Source of the DNA: an uncultured Lachnospiraceae bacterium
GTDB taxonomy: Bacteria; Bacillota; Clostridia; Lachnospirales; Lachnospiraceae
Assembly (NCBI GenBank): GCA_910588875.1
Contig: CAJURT010000026.1
Location: 1 to 53,399 of the forward strand
DNA: 53,399 nucleotides
Reading direction: 5' to 3'
This document shows, one piece after another, positions 1 through 8,761 of the stretch. The translations under genes were made by a program, and so were the position numbers. A model generated the notes under the pieces. It did no database searches, had not been told where the DNA came from, and worked only from the letters and a program-made list of their open reading frames with translations. Positions within the stretch are counted from its first letter, which is position 1; every line of letters starts with the position of its first letter.

Positions 1-1
1 G

Positions 2-505
2 TCCAATTTTGGCGCCACGGAGGACTTTATGCTGGATGGATCTTTGGTGGGGAAGAGGATCCTGGAACTTAGGGAGAAGTGGGAGAAGGAAAAAGATGGG
101 ACGGAAACTTCCCCAAAGGGCCTGGGGGGAAGCATGGCGGTTTCCCAGTCGGACCAGGGGTCGATTATGACGGTTCTGGCCACAGATCTTCCCGTGTCTG
201 ACCGGCAGCTGGGAAGGATCCTGCGCCGGACGGCAGTGGGGATTGCCCGCACAGGGGCCTACACCGGACATGGAAGCGGCGAGGTGATGATCGGCTTTAC
301 TACGGCCAACCGGGTACCCATGGAGGCAGGGGAGGATTTGGCAGTGCAGTCCGTGATTCATGAATCCCTGATTAACCGTGCCTTTCAGGGGGCCGCGGAG
401 GCGGCTCATGAGGCAATCTTAAATTCCATGGTGTGCGCCGGGCGGACGGTGGGGCTTGACGGGCAGGTGTATTGGGGGCTGGGAGAATTGCTGCCTTTGT
501 TATGA
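2..505 (+). CDS. P1/S58-family peptidase (DmpA-like), 3' part only
   Basis: The reading frame is open to the left edge from base 2, so this is the C-terminal part of a gene that starts outside the window. It resembles DmpA/BapA-type L-aminopeptidase/D-amidase enzymes, N-terminal-nucleophile hydrolases that self-cleave just before a catalytic serine. The segment DQGSIMTVLATD near base 161 matches the family's autocleavage site, with the Gly-Ser pair at codons ending at base 163. Downstream the family pattern of an ARTG segment followed by HGSG and then FTTANR is present. It converges with the regulator on the minus strand, 18 bp away. Its specificity for D-containing or beta-amino peptides fits the D-aminopeptidase in the operon across the regulator, but that link is inferred. 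Confidence 0.85.
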   Translation, partial: SNFGATEDFMLDGSLVGKRILELREKWEKEKDGTETSPKGLGGSMAVSQSDQGSIMTVLATDLPVSDRQLGRILRRTAVGIARTGAYTGHGSGEVMIGFTTANRVPMEAGEDLAVQSVIHESLINRAFQGAAEAAHEAILNSMVCAGRTVGLDGQVYWGLGELLPLL

Positions 506-523
506 GGAGGGGGACGGGCTTCC

Positions 524-2524
524 TCACCCGCCCCGCACCAGAGCCGCCAGCCCGGCTTCCGTGATCTCACATCCCCCTTTGGTGCGGTGAACCAGGATTA
601 GTTCCTGGTCGGACAGTTCTTTTAATAGCCCCCGCAGCTTTCCGTCGCTGATCTGGGCGCCGGATTCTGCCAGGGATTTTTGTATGGAGGCACGCCCGCT
701 TTTGGGCGTGTTTTTTATGATGGTAAGGACCTGGCGCCTGAGGGCAGTCAGATTTTCCCCATTGGCTGCCAGCCCCTCCCGGATATAGGAGGGGAGTTGA
801 GAAAGGATAAGGGGGTGGGCAGCGTAGAGGGAGGAAAAATACTGGGCCAGGTTCATCAGTTCCTTCACATTGCCCGGATAGTCGTAGCTTAGCAGAAACT
901 GGTACAGGCTTTTGGAGAGGATGGCGTCCATCTGGAAGCGGGAGTGGTGGAACTGGTTGCCAAAGAAATGCTCCAGCAAAAGGGGGATGTCCTCCCGGCG
1001 TTCTTTTAGGGGAACGGTGTCCAGCACCGCTGTGCTGAGTTGGAAGAACAGGTTTTCCTGGAAAGCTTTTTTCTGCACCAGGGAGTACAGGTTAGGGGCG
1101 GAGGTGGCAATCACCCGGATGTCCCAGGAGCGCTGGGGGAGCAGGGAGTCGCTGGCCGTATTCTGAAGAAGCTGCACCAGGAAATCCTGCATTTTGGGGG
1201 ACAGCTTTTCGATGTGGTCTACCAGGAGGGTGCCGTGGTTGGCGGTCTCCAACACCTCCGGCAGGTCGCAGCCGGAGAGGGTGAGCAATTGGTTGAGGCT
1301 GACAAAAGGATAGCGGCGGCGGCTGGAACTCTGGTGGATGGCTCTGGCCAGCATTTTCTTCTGGGTTCCGCTTTCCCCCTGAATCAGGACCGGGAAGTCA
1401 TAGAGGGAGAGCCGCCTGGCGTAGGAGAGCACCTCCTGGAACCGCTCAGAGGCAGTGATCAGGCCCAGGAAGCTGCTGCGCTGCCGCTCGATGGGAGAAA
1501 TATCCGGTTCCTGCCCTTTGGAATCAGCCGGATCAGACAGCAGGGGGGGTGTATTGGCGCCGTTTTCCTGGCTGGCTGAGGGCTTGCTGGTCAGCAAAGA
1601 CACATGGGTGTGGTTGGGGAAGGACAATTCCATGACGCTTAACACCATGGGAACCCCCATATGGTTGGTGATCCGGTAATCTGCAGTCTGATTGAACAGG
1701 ATTCTGGAATAGGCCTCCGGAAGGCAGTGGGCAAAGGGGGTTCCGATGCCCTGCTTTTTAGATAACCCCCAGTCCTTGGAAAAGGTCTTGTTTACTGCCA
1801 TGATGGTTCCGTTTTCATCCAGAAGGCAGATGGCGAAGGGCAGGTTGGAGACTGTGGCCAGAAGGAGCTGCTGGGAAAAGACAAAGCTGCTGTAGTAACT
1901 CCCGGCGGTTTTTACCACCTTCAGGATATGGGAAATATAATTTCTGGTAATCTGGTTGCCCAGCCTGGCCGGCAGGTGGAACAAAACGCACAGTTCATTG
2001 ATGGTGGAAATGTCAATAATCCGGTTGCCGATATTGATGACATTGCGGATGTGGCCGGGAACCAGCAGGGGCTCTCCCACAGTGATGGCATAGCGGATGG
2101 AAAGGTCCGTCTCCTGGGTCTCGGAGGAGTAGGGGATAAACTGGTACTGGCTGATGCCGAACTCCTCAAACTGGCGGATGGTGCTTAAGGTGGAGTCGAA
2201 AAAGTCATTGACCACATAGACCTTTTCCCCTGGGGGAATGCGGATGATCTGGTCTAAAAAGGCATGGTTGAAGGTGCGGGTGCATACGATCTGGCTGATG
2301 GAGTCCGGGATGGAGACGGGAAATTCGGACTGAACCTTGGCGCTGGAAAACAGGACGCACTGGTAGGGAAGAAGCTGGGCAGCCTCCGTAATCTCTGCAG
2401 GGGAACTGGTGTCAAAAAGGATGTGGTCTCCTAAGACAGAGTGGAGATAGTCCTGGAATTCGATGCGGATGTAAGGGTTGATGCAGACGATCAGCACATG
2501 GGGTTTCTTTTGGGAAAGGGACAT
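524..2524 (-). CDS. PAS/AAA+ regulator resembling a sigma-54 activator, degenerate ATPase, winged-helix C-terminus
   Basis: 666 residues. An N-terminal sensory region (about 1-215) is followed by a PAS-like segment (about 222-305) and a sigma-54-interaction-type AAA+ domain (about 355-585). The ATPase looks decayed: Walker A reads GESGTQKK (383-390) instead of GESGTGKE, Walker B reads GTLLVDH with His replacing the catalytic Glu, the GAFTGA loop that contacts sigma-54 is absent, and the two arginines of the usual FRxDLYYRL element are Gln (near 478 and 495). The C-terminus (about 593-666) looks like a winged helix rather than a Fis-type helix-turn-helix. I therefore expect a sigma-54-independent regulator. 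It is divergent from the peptide operon at 2901 and is the obvious candidate to control it. The start has a GGAGG-like site (AGGAGGCC) just upstream of ATG. Confidence 0.85.
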   Translation of the reverse strand: MSLSQKKPHVLIVCINPYIRIEFQDYLHSVLGDHILFDTSSPAEITEAAQLLPYQCVLFSSAKVQSEFPVSIPDSISQIVCTRTFNHAFLDQIIRIPPGEKVYVVNDFFDSTLSTIRQFEEFGISQYQFIPYSSETQETDLSIRYAITVGEPLLVPGHIRNVINIGNRIIDISTINELCVLFHLPARLGNQITRNYISHILKVVKTAGSYYSSFVFSQQLLLATVSNLPFAICLLDENGTIMAVNKTFSKDWGLSKKQGIGTPFAHCLPEAYSRILFNQTADYRITNHMGVPMVLSVMELSFPNHTHVSLLTSKPSASQENGANTPPLLSDPADSKGQEPDISPIERQRSSFLGLITASERFQEVLSYARRLSLYDFPVLIQGESGTQKKMLARAIHQSSSRRRYPFVSLNQLLTLSGCDLPEVLETANHGTLLVDHIEKLSPKMQDFLVQLLQNTASDSLLPQRSWDIRVIATSAPNLYSLVQKKAFQENLFFQLSTAVLDTVPLKERREDIPLLLEHFFGNQFHHSRFQMDAILSKSLYQFLLSYDYPGNVKELMNLAQYFSSLYAAHPLILSQLPSYIREGLAANGENLTALRRQVLTIIKNTPKSGRASIQKSLAESGAQISDGKLRGLLKELSDQELILVHRTKGGCEITEAGLAALVRGG

Positions 2525-2554
2525 GGGCGGCCTCCTGGGTGATTGATGGGTTTT

Positions 2555-2583
2555 ATTATACTTCTTAAATTTTTTTGTGTCTA
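2555..2583 (-). promoter_or_regulatory. Promoter of the AAA+ regulator gene
   Basis: Read on the minus strand: TAGACA, 17-bp spacer, TATAAT. The predicted transcript start is about 25 bp upstream of the ATG at 2524. Confidence 0.7.
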
Positions 2584-2774
2584 TATCTGAATTTGATTCT
2601 GCAGAATGGGTGTATTGAGGAATCTCTCCTGGGATATACTGATCTTATGGCATCATGGATGGTCAGAAAATATCATTTTTAGGAAGTTTGAATAAAAATA
2701 TAGGAATTAATCAACCTAATCACTTAATAAAATAAAAAGGAGTTTAAAAACCCGGGGAATTTCAACACTTTACT

Positions 2775-2803
2775 TTGACAAAGAAACGGAGCGCATTTAA
2801 AAT
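2775..2803 (+). promoter_or_regulatory. Promoter of the peptide-transport operon
   Basis: TTGACA, 17-bp spacer, TAAAAT. Predicted start near 2810, giving a leader of about 90 nt before the binding-protein gene. No sigma-54 -24/-12 element was found in 2525-2900, consistent with the missing GAFTGA loop in the divergent regulator. Confidence 0.75.
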
Positions 2804-2811
2804 AAGGGGAT

Positions 2812-2855
2812 AGCAAAACGAAGGCGTTTCTGGTTACGGCGGCCTTTGCTTTTTT
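2812..2855 (+). terminator. Leader hairpin plus T-run (possible attenuator)
   Basis: AGCAA (2812-2816) pairs with TTGCT (2846-2850) and AGGC (2822-2825) with GCCT (2842-2845), followed by a run of Ts. It lies directly at the 5' end of the transcript predicted from the promoter at 2775, ahead of the binding-protein gene, so it could attenuate the operon. Confidence 0.45.
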
Positions 2856-2900
2856 ATTGCTTTACCGTATTTCATATTGGGAAGAACAAGGAGGAGTTTT

Positions 2901-4595
2901 ATGAGAAAGACAGGAAAGAAGTTATATGCACTGCTTCTGGCAGCGTCCATGGCAGCATTGACGGCCTGCGGAGGCGGTTCCGGAGACTCAGGTTCAGGTT
3001 CCGGGACAGCAGATTCTTCTGCTGCGCCGGCAGCAGGGGGTGAGACCCAGGCTCAGGCGGAGATCGCAGAGGGGGCATCGGTTTCCCAGGAGACCGACAT
3101 TGTGGCTGCAGTCAATGTGGACTTTACCACCATGGATCCCATGGATACCAGCGATACCCTGTCCGGGGGCATTCAGCGTATGATTTCCGACAGCTTGTTT
3201 GGATTTGATGACGATATGGGGATTATTCCCATGCTGGCCACGGGCTATGAGGCCAATGACAATGCCACGGAGTTTACCATTACCCTGCGGGAAGGTATTT
3301 CCTTTACGGACGGCACTCCCTGGAATGCGGATTCAGCCCTGGCCAACTTTGCCAAGTGGGATGACGAGTCCTTAGGGCTTAAGAGAACCACCTTCCTCTG
3401 CAACGTGCTGGATACCTTTGAGAAGGTGGATGACTACACCATCAAGGTGACGCTGACCGAGCCCTTCGGCGCTTTTATCAGCAACCTGGCTCATCCTGCC
3501 TGTGTGATCATGAGCCCCAAGACCATTGAGGCCGGTGTGGAGGAATGTGCCAGAAACCCGGTGGGTACCGGACAGTATAAGTTCGTGGAATGGATTGAGG
3601 GCGACCATCTGACTCTGGAACTGAACAAGGACTGGTGGGGCTATAATGCAGAGATCTGCGGCGGCACGGCCCTGGCAGATGCAGATGCAGGATTTAAGAC
3701 CATTACCTTTAAGCCGGTTACGGAGAGCGCTACCCGTGTGGCGATGATTCAGTCCGGGGATGCCCAGCTGATCTGGCCGATTCCCACAGAGAGCGTGTCG
3801 GTGCTGGAGAGCGACCCCAATGTAACCTCTTATCGGGATGACGGTATTGTGGTCCGTTACCTGATGATGAACACCCAGAAGGAACCCCTGAATAATCCGA
3901 AGGTGCGTCAGGCCATGGACTATGCGGTGAATAAGGAAGCTTATATTCAGGTGGTGGATAACGGACTGTCTTCTGTGGCGACTTCCATCATCGGGCCGGC
4001 AGTTCAGTACTATAAGGGGAATGAGGCCCGTGCTTATGACCCGGAGAAGGCCAAGGCCCTTCTGGCAGAGGCCGGATATCCGGACGGCTTTACCACATCG
4101 GTGATGTATGCCAATACTACGGCAAATCAGAAGCGGGCTGAGTTTTTGAAGCAGCAGTTTGAGCAGGTGGGGATTAACCTGGAACTTAAGGGTATGGAGA
4201 GTGCGGTTCTGAATCAGAAGATTCAGGATGTGGATGTTCCCGGCTCCGAGGCTGAGGTGGAGTGTTATCTGATCGGATGGTCTCCTTCCACCGGCGATGC
4301 GGACTGGGGTATCCGTCCTCTGGTAGCGATTGAGTCTGAGCCGCCTATGAGTTACAATATCTGCTACTTTGAGAATGAGGAATTGGAGGGCTACATCAAG
4401 ACCGGCCTGGAGAGTGCAGATGACGCTACCCGTAAGGAAGCTTACGAGAAGGCCCAGGATTTGCTGTTTGAGGAGATGCCCATGCTGTACTTAAGCCTGG
4501 AGCCCAATACCTGGGCTACCGGAGCGAAGCTGCAGAATGTAAAGATTTATCCGGATGGCGCTATTAATATGAAGAACGCAAAAATGGCGAATTAA
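2901..4595 (+). CDS. Family-5 peptide ABC transporter substrate-binding lipoprotein
   Basis: 564 residues. The ATG at 2901 is chosen over an earlier in-frame start because AAGGAGG lies at 2888-2894 and the protein then begins with a lipoprotein signal peptide: charged N-terminus, hydrophobic core and lipobox LTAC with Cys23. A Gly/Ser-rich linker follows. The rest is a DppA/OppA-type periplasmic-binding fold (SBP family 5), including the typical VRQAMDYAVNKEAY segment, and it would capture short peptides at the cell surface. First gene of the operon. Terminator-like hairpins between it and the permease gene would let it be made in excess of the membrane parts, as is usual for binding proteins. 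A nickel or other family-5 substrate cannot be excluded, but peptidases downstream favour peptides. Confidence 0.93.
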   Translation: MRKTGKKLYALLLAASMAALTACGGGSGDSGSGSGTADSSAAPAAGGETQAQAEIAEGASVSQETDIVAAVNVDFTTMDPMDTSDTLSGGIQRMISDSLFGFDDDMGIIPMLATGYEANDNATEFTITLREGISFTDGTPWNADSALANFAKWDDESLGLKRTTFLCNVLDTFEKVDDYTIKVTLTEPFGAFISNLAHPACVIMSPKTIEAGVEECARNPVGTGQYKFVEWIEGDHLTLELNKDWWGYNAEICGGTALADADAGFKTITFKPVTESATRVAMIQSGDAQLIWPIPTESVSVLESDPNVTSYRDDGIVVRYLMMNTQKEPLNNPKVRQAMDYAVNKEAYIQVVDNGLSSVATSIIGPAVQYYKGNEARAYDPEKAKALLAEAGYPDGFTTSVMYANTTANQKRAEFLKQQFEQVGINLELKGMESAVLNQKIQDVDVPGSEAEVECYLIGWSPSTGDADWGIRPLVAIESEPPMSYNICYFENEELEGYIKTGLESADDATRKEAYEKAQDLLFEEMPMLYLSLEPNTWATGAKLQNVKIYPDGAINMKNAKMAN

Positions 4596-4616
4596 CAGAA
4601 CGTGGCGTAAAAGCTG

Positions 4617-4636
4617 CCTGTTCCCTCGGGAACAGG
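4617..4636 (+). other. Perfect intercistronic hairpin
   Basis: CCTGTTCC and GGAACAGG separated by CTCG, with no T-run. It may protect the 3' end of the upstream cistron in the mRNA. Confidence 0.5.
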
Positions 4637-4667
4637 AGGTTGTAAGCCAGATTGATTCGATGTTTCA

Positions 4668-4707
4668 GGCGCTGCAAGGCTGTGGACTCAGTTTGCGGCG
4701 CCTTTTT
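4668..4707 (+). terminator. Terminator-like hairpin between binding protein and permease genes
   Basis: AGGCGCTGCAA (4668-4678 region) pairs with TTGCGGCGCCT (ending near 4703) with one mismatch, followed by TTTTTCTT. Partial readthrough here would set binding-protein excess over permeases. Confidence 0.7.
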
Positions 4708-4774
4708 CTTCCCAATATGTTTTGAGTGAGTTTTTACATTGTCCGGTTGGAAACCAGTAAGGAGATGAGAGAAA

Positions 4775-5695
4775 ATGTTGCGATATACCATAAAACGAGT
4801 TGTGGGAGTGCTTCCCACTCTGATTATCGTAGTAACCTTTGTATTCTTTTTTGTTCGGATGATTCCCGGGGATCCGGCTCGTCTGGTGGCGGGAGAGCAG
4901 GCCACATTGGACGCGGTGGAAGCGGTGAGGGTTCAGCTTGGTCTGGACCAGCCTATCCACATCCAGTATCTGAAGTATGTGGGCGGCCTTTTACAGGGGG
5001 ATTTAGGCATGTCTCTGCGGACAAAAAGGCCGGTACTTACGGAGGTGGCTGCCCGGTACGGCAACACCATGGCCCTGACCTTTGCCAGTCTGGTCTGGAG
5101 TACCGTAGTAGGAGTGATTCTGGGGGTTTGGTCAGGGAAGAACCGGGGAAAATGGCAGGATTTCACCGGCATGACCCTGGCAGTGTCCGGAATCTCCCTG
5201 CCTAACTTCTGGATTGGCTTTCTTCTGATTATGGCATTTTCCGTGAAGCTGCGCTGGTTCCCCACCACAGGGGTGGGAAGCTGGAAGAACCTGGTGCTTC
5301 CGGCCATTGCATTGGGTACCAGCATTGCGGCGATCATTGCCCGGTTTACCCGTTCCTCCATTGTGGAGGTGCTAAAGGAGGATTACATCCGCACGGCCAG
5401 GGCCAAGGGATTGAAGGAAAAGACGGTGACCTGGGGCCATGCCTTCCGCAATTCCATGATTTCCGTGGTTACTGTGGTGGGGCTTCAGTTTGGCTTCCTG
5501 TTGGGCGGTTCCGTGGTGACGGAGGCAGTGTTTGCCTATCCGGGCCTGGGGCAGCTTCTGGTGGAATCCGTGAATTACCGGGATTATCCGGCCATTCAGT
5601 CCCTGATTCTCATATTCTCACTGCAGTTTATTATCATTAATCTGATTGTGGATATCCTCTATGCGATCCTCAATCCGGAAATCAAGTTGTCATAG
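4775..5695 (+). CDS. dppB: Peptide ABC transporter permease, DppB type
   Basis: 306 residues with about six membrane segments. The N-terminus MLRYTIKR followed by a hydrophobic helix and the FxxRxIPGDPAR region are typical of DppB/OppB. The ATPase-docking EAA loop lies around the DYIRTARAKGLK segment. AAGGAG at about 4758 precedes the ATG. It pairs with the DppC-type permease downstream to form the membrane channel of the importer. The name reflects family membership; the transported peptide is not shown by sequence. Confidence 0.93.
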   Translation: MLRYTIKRVVGVLPTLIIVVTFVFFFVRMIPGDPARLVAGEQATLDAVEAVRVQLGLDQPIHIQYLKYVGGLLQGDLGMSLRTKRPVLTEVAARYGNTMALTFASLVWSTVVGVILGVWSGKNRGKWQDFTGMTLAVSGISLPNFWIGFLLIMAFSVKLRWFPTTGVGSWKNLVLPAIALGTSIAAIIARFTRSSIVEVLKEDYIRTARAKGLKEKTVTWGHAFRNSMISVVTVVGLQFGFLLGGSVVTEAVFAYPGLGQLLVESVNYRDYPAIQSLILIFSLQFIIINLIVDILYAILNPEIKLS

Positions 5696-5744
5696 GAGGA
5701 AAACGTCCAGAAAACATGGACAGATAAGGAGGAACCATACAATC

Positions 5745-6638
5745 ATGATTGGAAAGAAAAAGGCCGCGAAGGCGGAACTGAATGAAAAGACAGATATCAA
5801 GACTCCGGTCTCGGAGATGGTGCGGAAATTTAAAAAACAGAAGAATTCGGTGGTTGCCTTATTCTTTATTCTCTTTTTGGTGTTTTTGGCCTTGTTTGGG
5901 GAGACCCTGGCCCCCTTTAAAATTAATGAATATGATTATAATTCCATTCTCCAGGGACCCAGCATGGCCCACTGGTTCGGGACGGATGAATTTGGCAGGG
6001 ATTTGTTTTCCAGGATTATTTCAGGAACCAAGATTTCCCTGGCTGTAGGCCTCTCGGCGGTGTCTGTGGGTGCTGTCTGCGGCACGGTCTTAGGGCTTCT
6101 CGGGGGATATTACCGGGGAATTGTGGATGCGGTTATTATGCGGATCTGTGACGTGCTGTTTGCATTTCCGGGCATTATCCTGGCTATCGCCATTGTGGCG
6201 ATCCTAGGAAGCGGCATCGGCAATGTGGTGATCGCAGTTTCCGTGTTCTCCACCCCTACCTTTGCCCGCTTGGTGCGGAGCCGGACGCTGGCTCTGAAAA
6301 ATTCCGTGTTTGTCCAGGCGGCCAAGAACCTGGGAGCCTCGGACGCCAGGATTTTGTTCCGCCATATTTTGCCCGGGGCAGTGCCGGAGATCATTGTCCA
6401 GTTTACCATGTCTGTGGGTTCCTCAATTCTCACGGCATCTTCCTTAAGCTTTCTGGGAATGGGAGCCCAGCCGCCCACGCCGGAGTGGGGGCTTCTCCTG
6501 GCCAACGGGCGGAATTACATGATGACCAGTATGCACTGTACCGTGTTTCCGGGACTGGCGATTTTCCTGACTGTGCTGAGTTTTAATATTCTTGGGGACG
6601 GGCTGAGGGATGCCCTTGATCCGAAACTGACGGATTAA
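5745..6638 (+). CDS. dppC: Peptide ABC transporter permease, DppC type
   Basis: 297 residues from the ATG at 5745, preceded by AAGGAGG at 5726-5732. A longer in-frame start at 5646 would overlap the dppB end and lacks a ribosome site, so it is rejected. The protein has the DppC layout: a charged cytoplasmic N-terminus, one membrane segment, the conserved HWFGTDEFGRDLFSR motif, then five further membrane segments with the EAA loop at NLGASDARILFRHILP. It forms the heterodimeric channel with the preceding permease and is co-transcribed with it. Confidence 0.93.
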   Translation: MIGKKKAAKAELNEKTDIKTPVSEMVRKFKKQKNSVVALFFILFLVFLALFGETLAPFKINEYDYNSILQGPSMAHWFGTDEFGRDLFSRIISGTKISLAVGLSAVSVGAVCGTVLGLLGGYYRGIVDAVIMRICDVLFAFPGIILAIAIVAILGSGIGNVVIAVSVFSTPTFARLVRSRTLALKNSVFVQAAKNLGASDARILFRHILPGAVPEIIVQFTMSVGSSILTASSLSFLGMGAQPPTPEWGLLLANGRNYMMTSMHCTVFPGLAIFLTVLSFNILGDGLRDALDPKLTD

Positions 6639-6739
6639 GGCAGCCGGAGCGAGGCGCTATAGGGGAAGGATAAAAGAAGCGTTATGAAAAACAGGAGTAA
6701 GGATAAGCGGAGACAGGGAGAAAGGAACGCATAAGACAG

Positions 6740-7729
6740 ATGGAAGATAACAGAAATAATATATTGGAAGTGAAGAACCTCCACACCTATTTTTACACGG
6801 ACAGCGGTGTGATAAAGTCTGTGGACGGAGTGGATTTTGAGTTAAAGGAAGGCTCCACCCTGGGGATTGTGGGGGAGTCGGGAAGCGGAAAGAGTGTGAC
6901 CTCCCTTTCCATCATGGGGCTTTTGACCGGGACTACGGGAAAGATTGCGGAGGGGGAGATTCTGCTGGAGGGAAAAGACATTGCCCATATCAGCGAGGAG
7001 GAGAAGCGGAAGCTTCGGGGAAGTCAGATTTCCATGATATTCCAGGAGCCCATGACCAGCTTAAACCCGGTGATGAAGATCGGGAAGCAGCTGACGGAGT
7101 GCATTTTGCAGCACCAGGACATTTCCAGGGAAGAGGCCTGGAAAAAGGCGGAGGATATGCTGCGCAGAACCGGGGTGCCCAGGGTGGAGCATATGATGAA
7201 GGAGTATCCCTTCCAGCTTTCCGGCGGCCAGAGGCAGAGGGTGATGATTGCCATGGCTCTGGTGTGCGGGCCGAAGATCCTGATCGCGGACGAGCCCACC
7301 ACAGCCCTGGATGTGACCATTCAGGCTCAGATCCTGGATTTGATGAACGGCCTGAAAAAGGCCATCGGCACCTCGATTCTCTTTATCACCCATGATCTTG
7401 GGGTGGTGGCAGAGGTCTGTGACGAGGTGGTGGTGATGTATTGCGGCCGGGTGGTGGAAAAGGGGGACGTGGTGGAGTTGTTTGCCCATCCCTCCCATCC
7501 CTACACCATCGGCCTGTTAAACTCCATCCCCAAGCTGGGGGAGGCAGTGGAGGAGTTGGAGGCCATTCCGGGGAATGTGCCGAATCCCAAGTACATGCCA
7601 AAGGGGTGCAAGTTTGCCCCCCGGTGCAGCAAGGCATTTGCAAAATGCCAGGAGGAGGAACCGGGCTTTTATGAGGTGGGCAATGGCCATGTAAGCCGGT
7701 GCTGGCTTTGTGAGAAAGGGGGCAACTGA
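6740..7729 (+). CDS. dppD: Peptide ABC transporter ATPase, DppD type
   Basis: 329 residues. Walker A GESGSGKS (45-52), signature LSGGQRQR, Walker B ILIADEP and the H-loop ITHDLG are all intact. The C-terminal tail has the oligopeptide-ATPase extension with Cys residues (GCKFAPRC and following), which in this family can hold an Fe-S cluster. It powers the importer together with the next gene, whose ATG lies one base after this stop codon, so the two are probably translationally coupled. Confidence 0.94.
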   Translation: MEDNRNNILEVKNLHTYFYTDSGVIKSVDGVDFELKEGSTLGIVGESGSGKSVTSLSIMGLLTGTTGKIAEGEILLEGKDIAHISEEEKRKLRGSQISMIFQEPMTSLNPVMKIGKQLTECILQHQDISREEAWKKAEDMLRRTGVPRVEHMMKEYPFQLSGGQRQRVMIAMALVCGPKILIADEPTTALDVTIQAQILDLMNGLKKAIGTSILFITHDLGVVAEVCDEVVVMYCGRVVEKGDVVELFAHPSHPYTIGLLNSIPKLGEAVEELEAIPGNVPNPKYMPKGCKFAPRCSKAFAKCQEEEPGFYEVGNGHVSRCWLCEKGGN

Positions 7730-7730
7730 T

Positions 7731-8723
7731 ATGGCGTTTACTGAGGATATTCTGCTGCATGTGGAGGAGATGAAGATCTATTATCCCGTGGCGGGAAAGC
7801 GTTTGGGCACCACGGATTATGTGAAGGCAGTGGACGGGGTTTCCTTTGAGGTAAGGCGGGGCGAAGTCTTCGGCATTGTGGGGGAGTCAGGCTGCGGCAA
7901 ATCCACCCTGGGGCGGGGCATCTGCAAACTGGAAAAGCCTACCGGGGGAAAGGTTATCCTGGACGGGGAGGATATTTCCGGCTATAATGACAGGCAGATG
8001 CGACCGGTGCGCAAGAAGGTCCAGATGGTGTTCCAGGATCCCTATGCCTCTTTAAATCCCAGGATGTCGGTGTTTGACATTATTGCGGAGCCTCTGATGA
8101 TTCACAACCTGGCTAAGGATAAAAAGGAGATGGAGGAGAAGGTATTAAAGCTTCTTCGGAAGGTGGGGCTGGATGATTACCATGCCAACCGCTATCCCCA
8201 TGAGTTTTCCGGCGGCCAGAGACAGAGGATCGGCATAGCCAGGGCTCTGGCAGTGCAGCCCTCCCTGATTATCGCCGATGAGCCGGTGTCCGCCCTGGAT
8301 GTGTCCATCCAGGCCCAGGTGCTGAATCTGATGAACCAGTTAAAAAAGGACTTTAACCTGACCTATATTTTTGTGGCTCATGATCTGAGCGTGGTGGAGC
8401 ATATCAGCGACCGGGTGGGGGTCATGTATCTGGGGAATTTTGTGGAGGTGGGAAATAAGGAGAGCCTGTACACCAGCCCTCTTCATCCCTACACCCAGGC
8501 CCTTCTTTCCGCGGTGCCGGTTCCGGATCCGACGGCCAAAAAGGAGCGGGTGATTCTGGAGGGAAATATCCCCTCCCCCTTAAATCCCCCCAAGGGCTGC
8601 AAGTTCCATACCCGGTGCCCTAAGGCCATGGAGTGCTGTAAGACGGAGGCGCCAAAGAAGTACCAGGTCAGCGAAGACCATTATGTGTATTGCCATCTTT
8701 ATGATGAGGTGAGGGGAAAGTAG
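7731..8723 (+). CDS. dppF: Peptide ABC transporter ATPase, DppF type
   Basis: 330 residues from the ATG at 7731. An earlier in-frame start at 7710 lies inside the dppD end, while AAGGGGG at 7716-7722 fits the 7731 start. Walker A GESGCGKS, signature FSGGQRQR, Walker B LIIADEP and H-loop AHDLS are intact, and the C-terminal Cys motif (GCKFHTRC) is present. It is the second nucleotide-binding subunit of the importer. The next gene follows after 38 bp on the same transcript. Confidence 0.94.
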   Translation: MAFTEDILLHVEEMKIYYPVAGKRLGTTDYVKAVDGVSFEVRRGEVFGIVGESGCGKSTLGRGICKLEKPTGGKVILDGEDISGYNDRQMRPVRKKVQMVFQDPYASLNPRMSVFDIIAEPLMIHNLAKDKKEMEEKVLKLLRKVGLDDYHANRYPHEFSGGQRQRIGIARALAVQPSLIIADEPVSALDVSIQAQVLNLMNQLKKDFNLTYIFVAHDLSVVEHISDRVGVMYLGNFVEVGNKESLYTSPLHPYTQALLSAVPVPDPTAKKERVILEGNIPSPLNPPKGCKFHTRCPKAMECCKTEAPKKYQVSEDHYVYCHLYDEVRGK

Positions 8724-8761
8724 AGCCGGGCAGTGATTAAGGAAAAGGACAGGAAAGAAGA

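Noticed and set aside
2525..2900. Sigma-54 promoter for the peptide operon
   Set aside because: No GG/GC -24/-12 pair was found, while a good sigma-A promoter is present and the regulator lacks GAFTGA.
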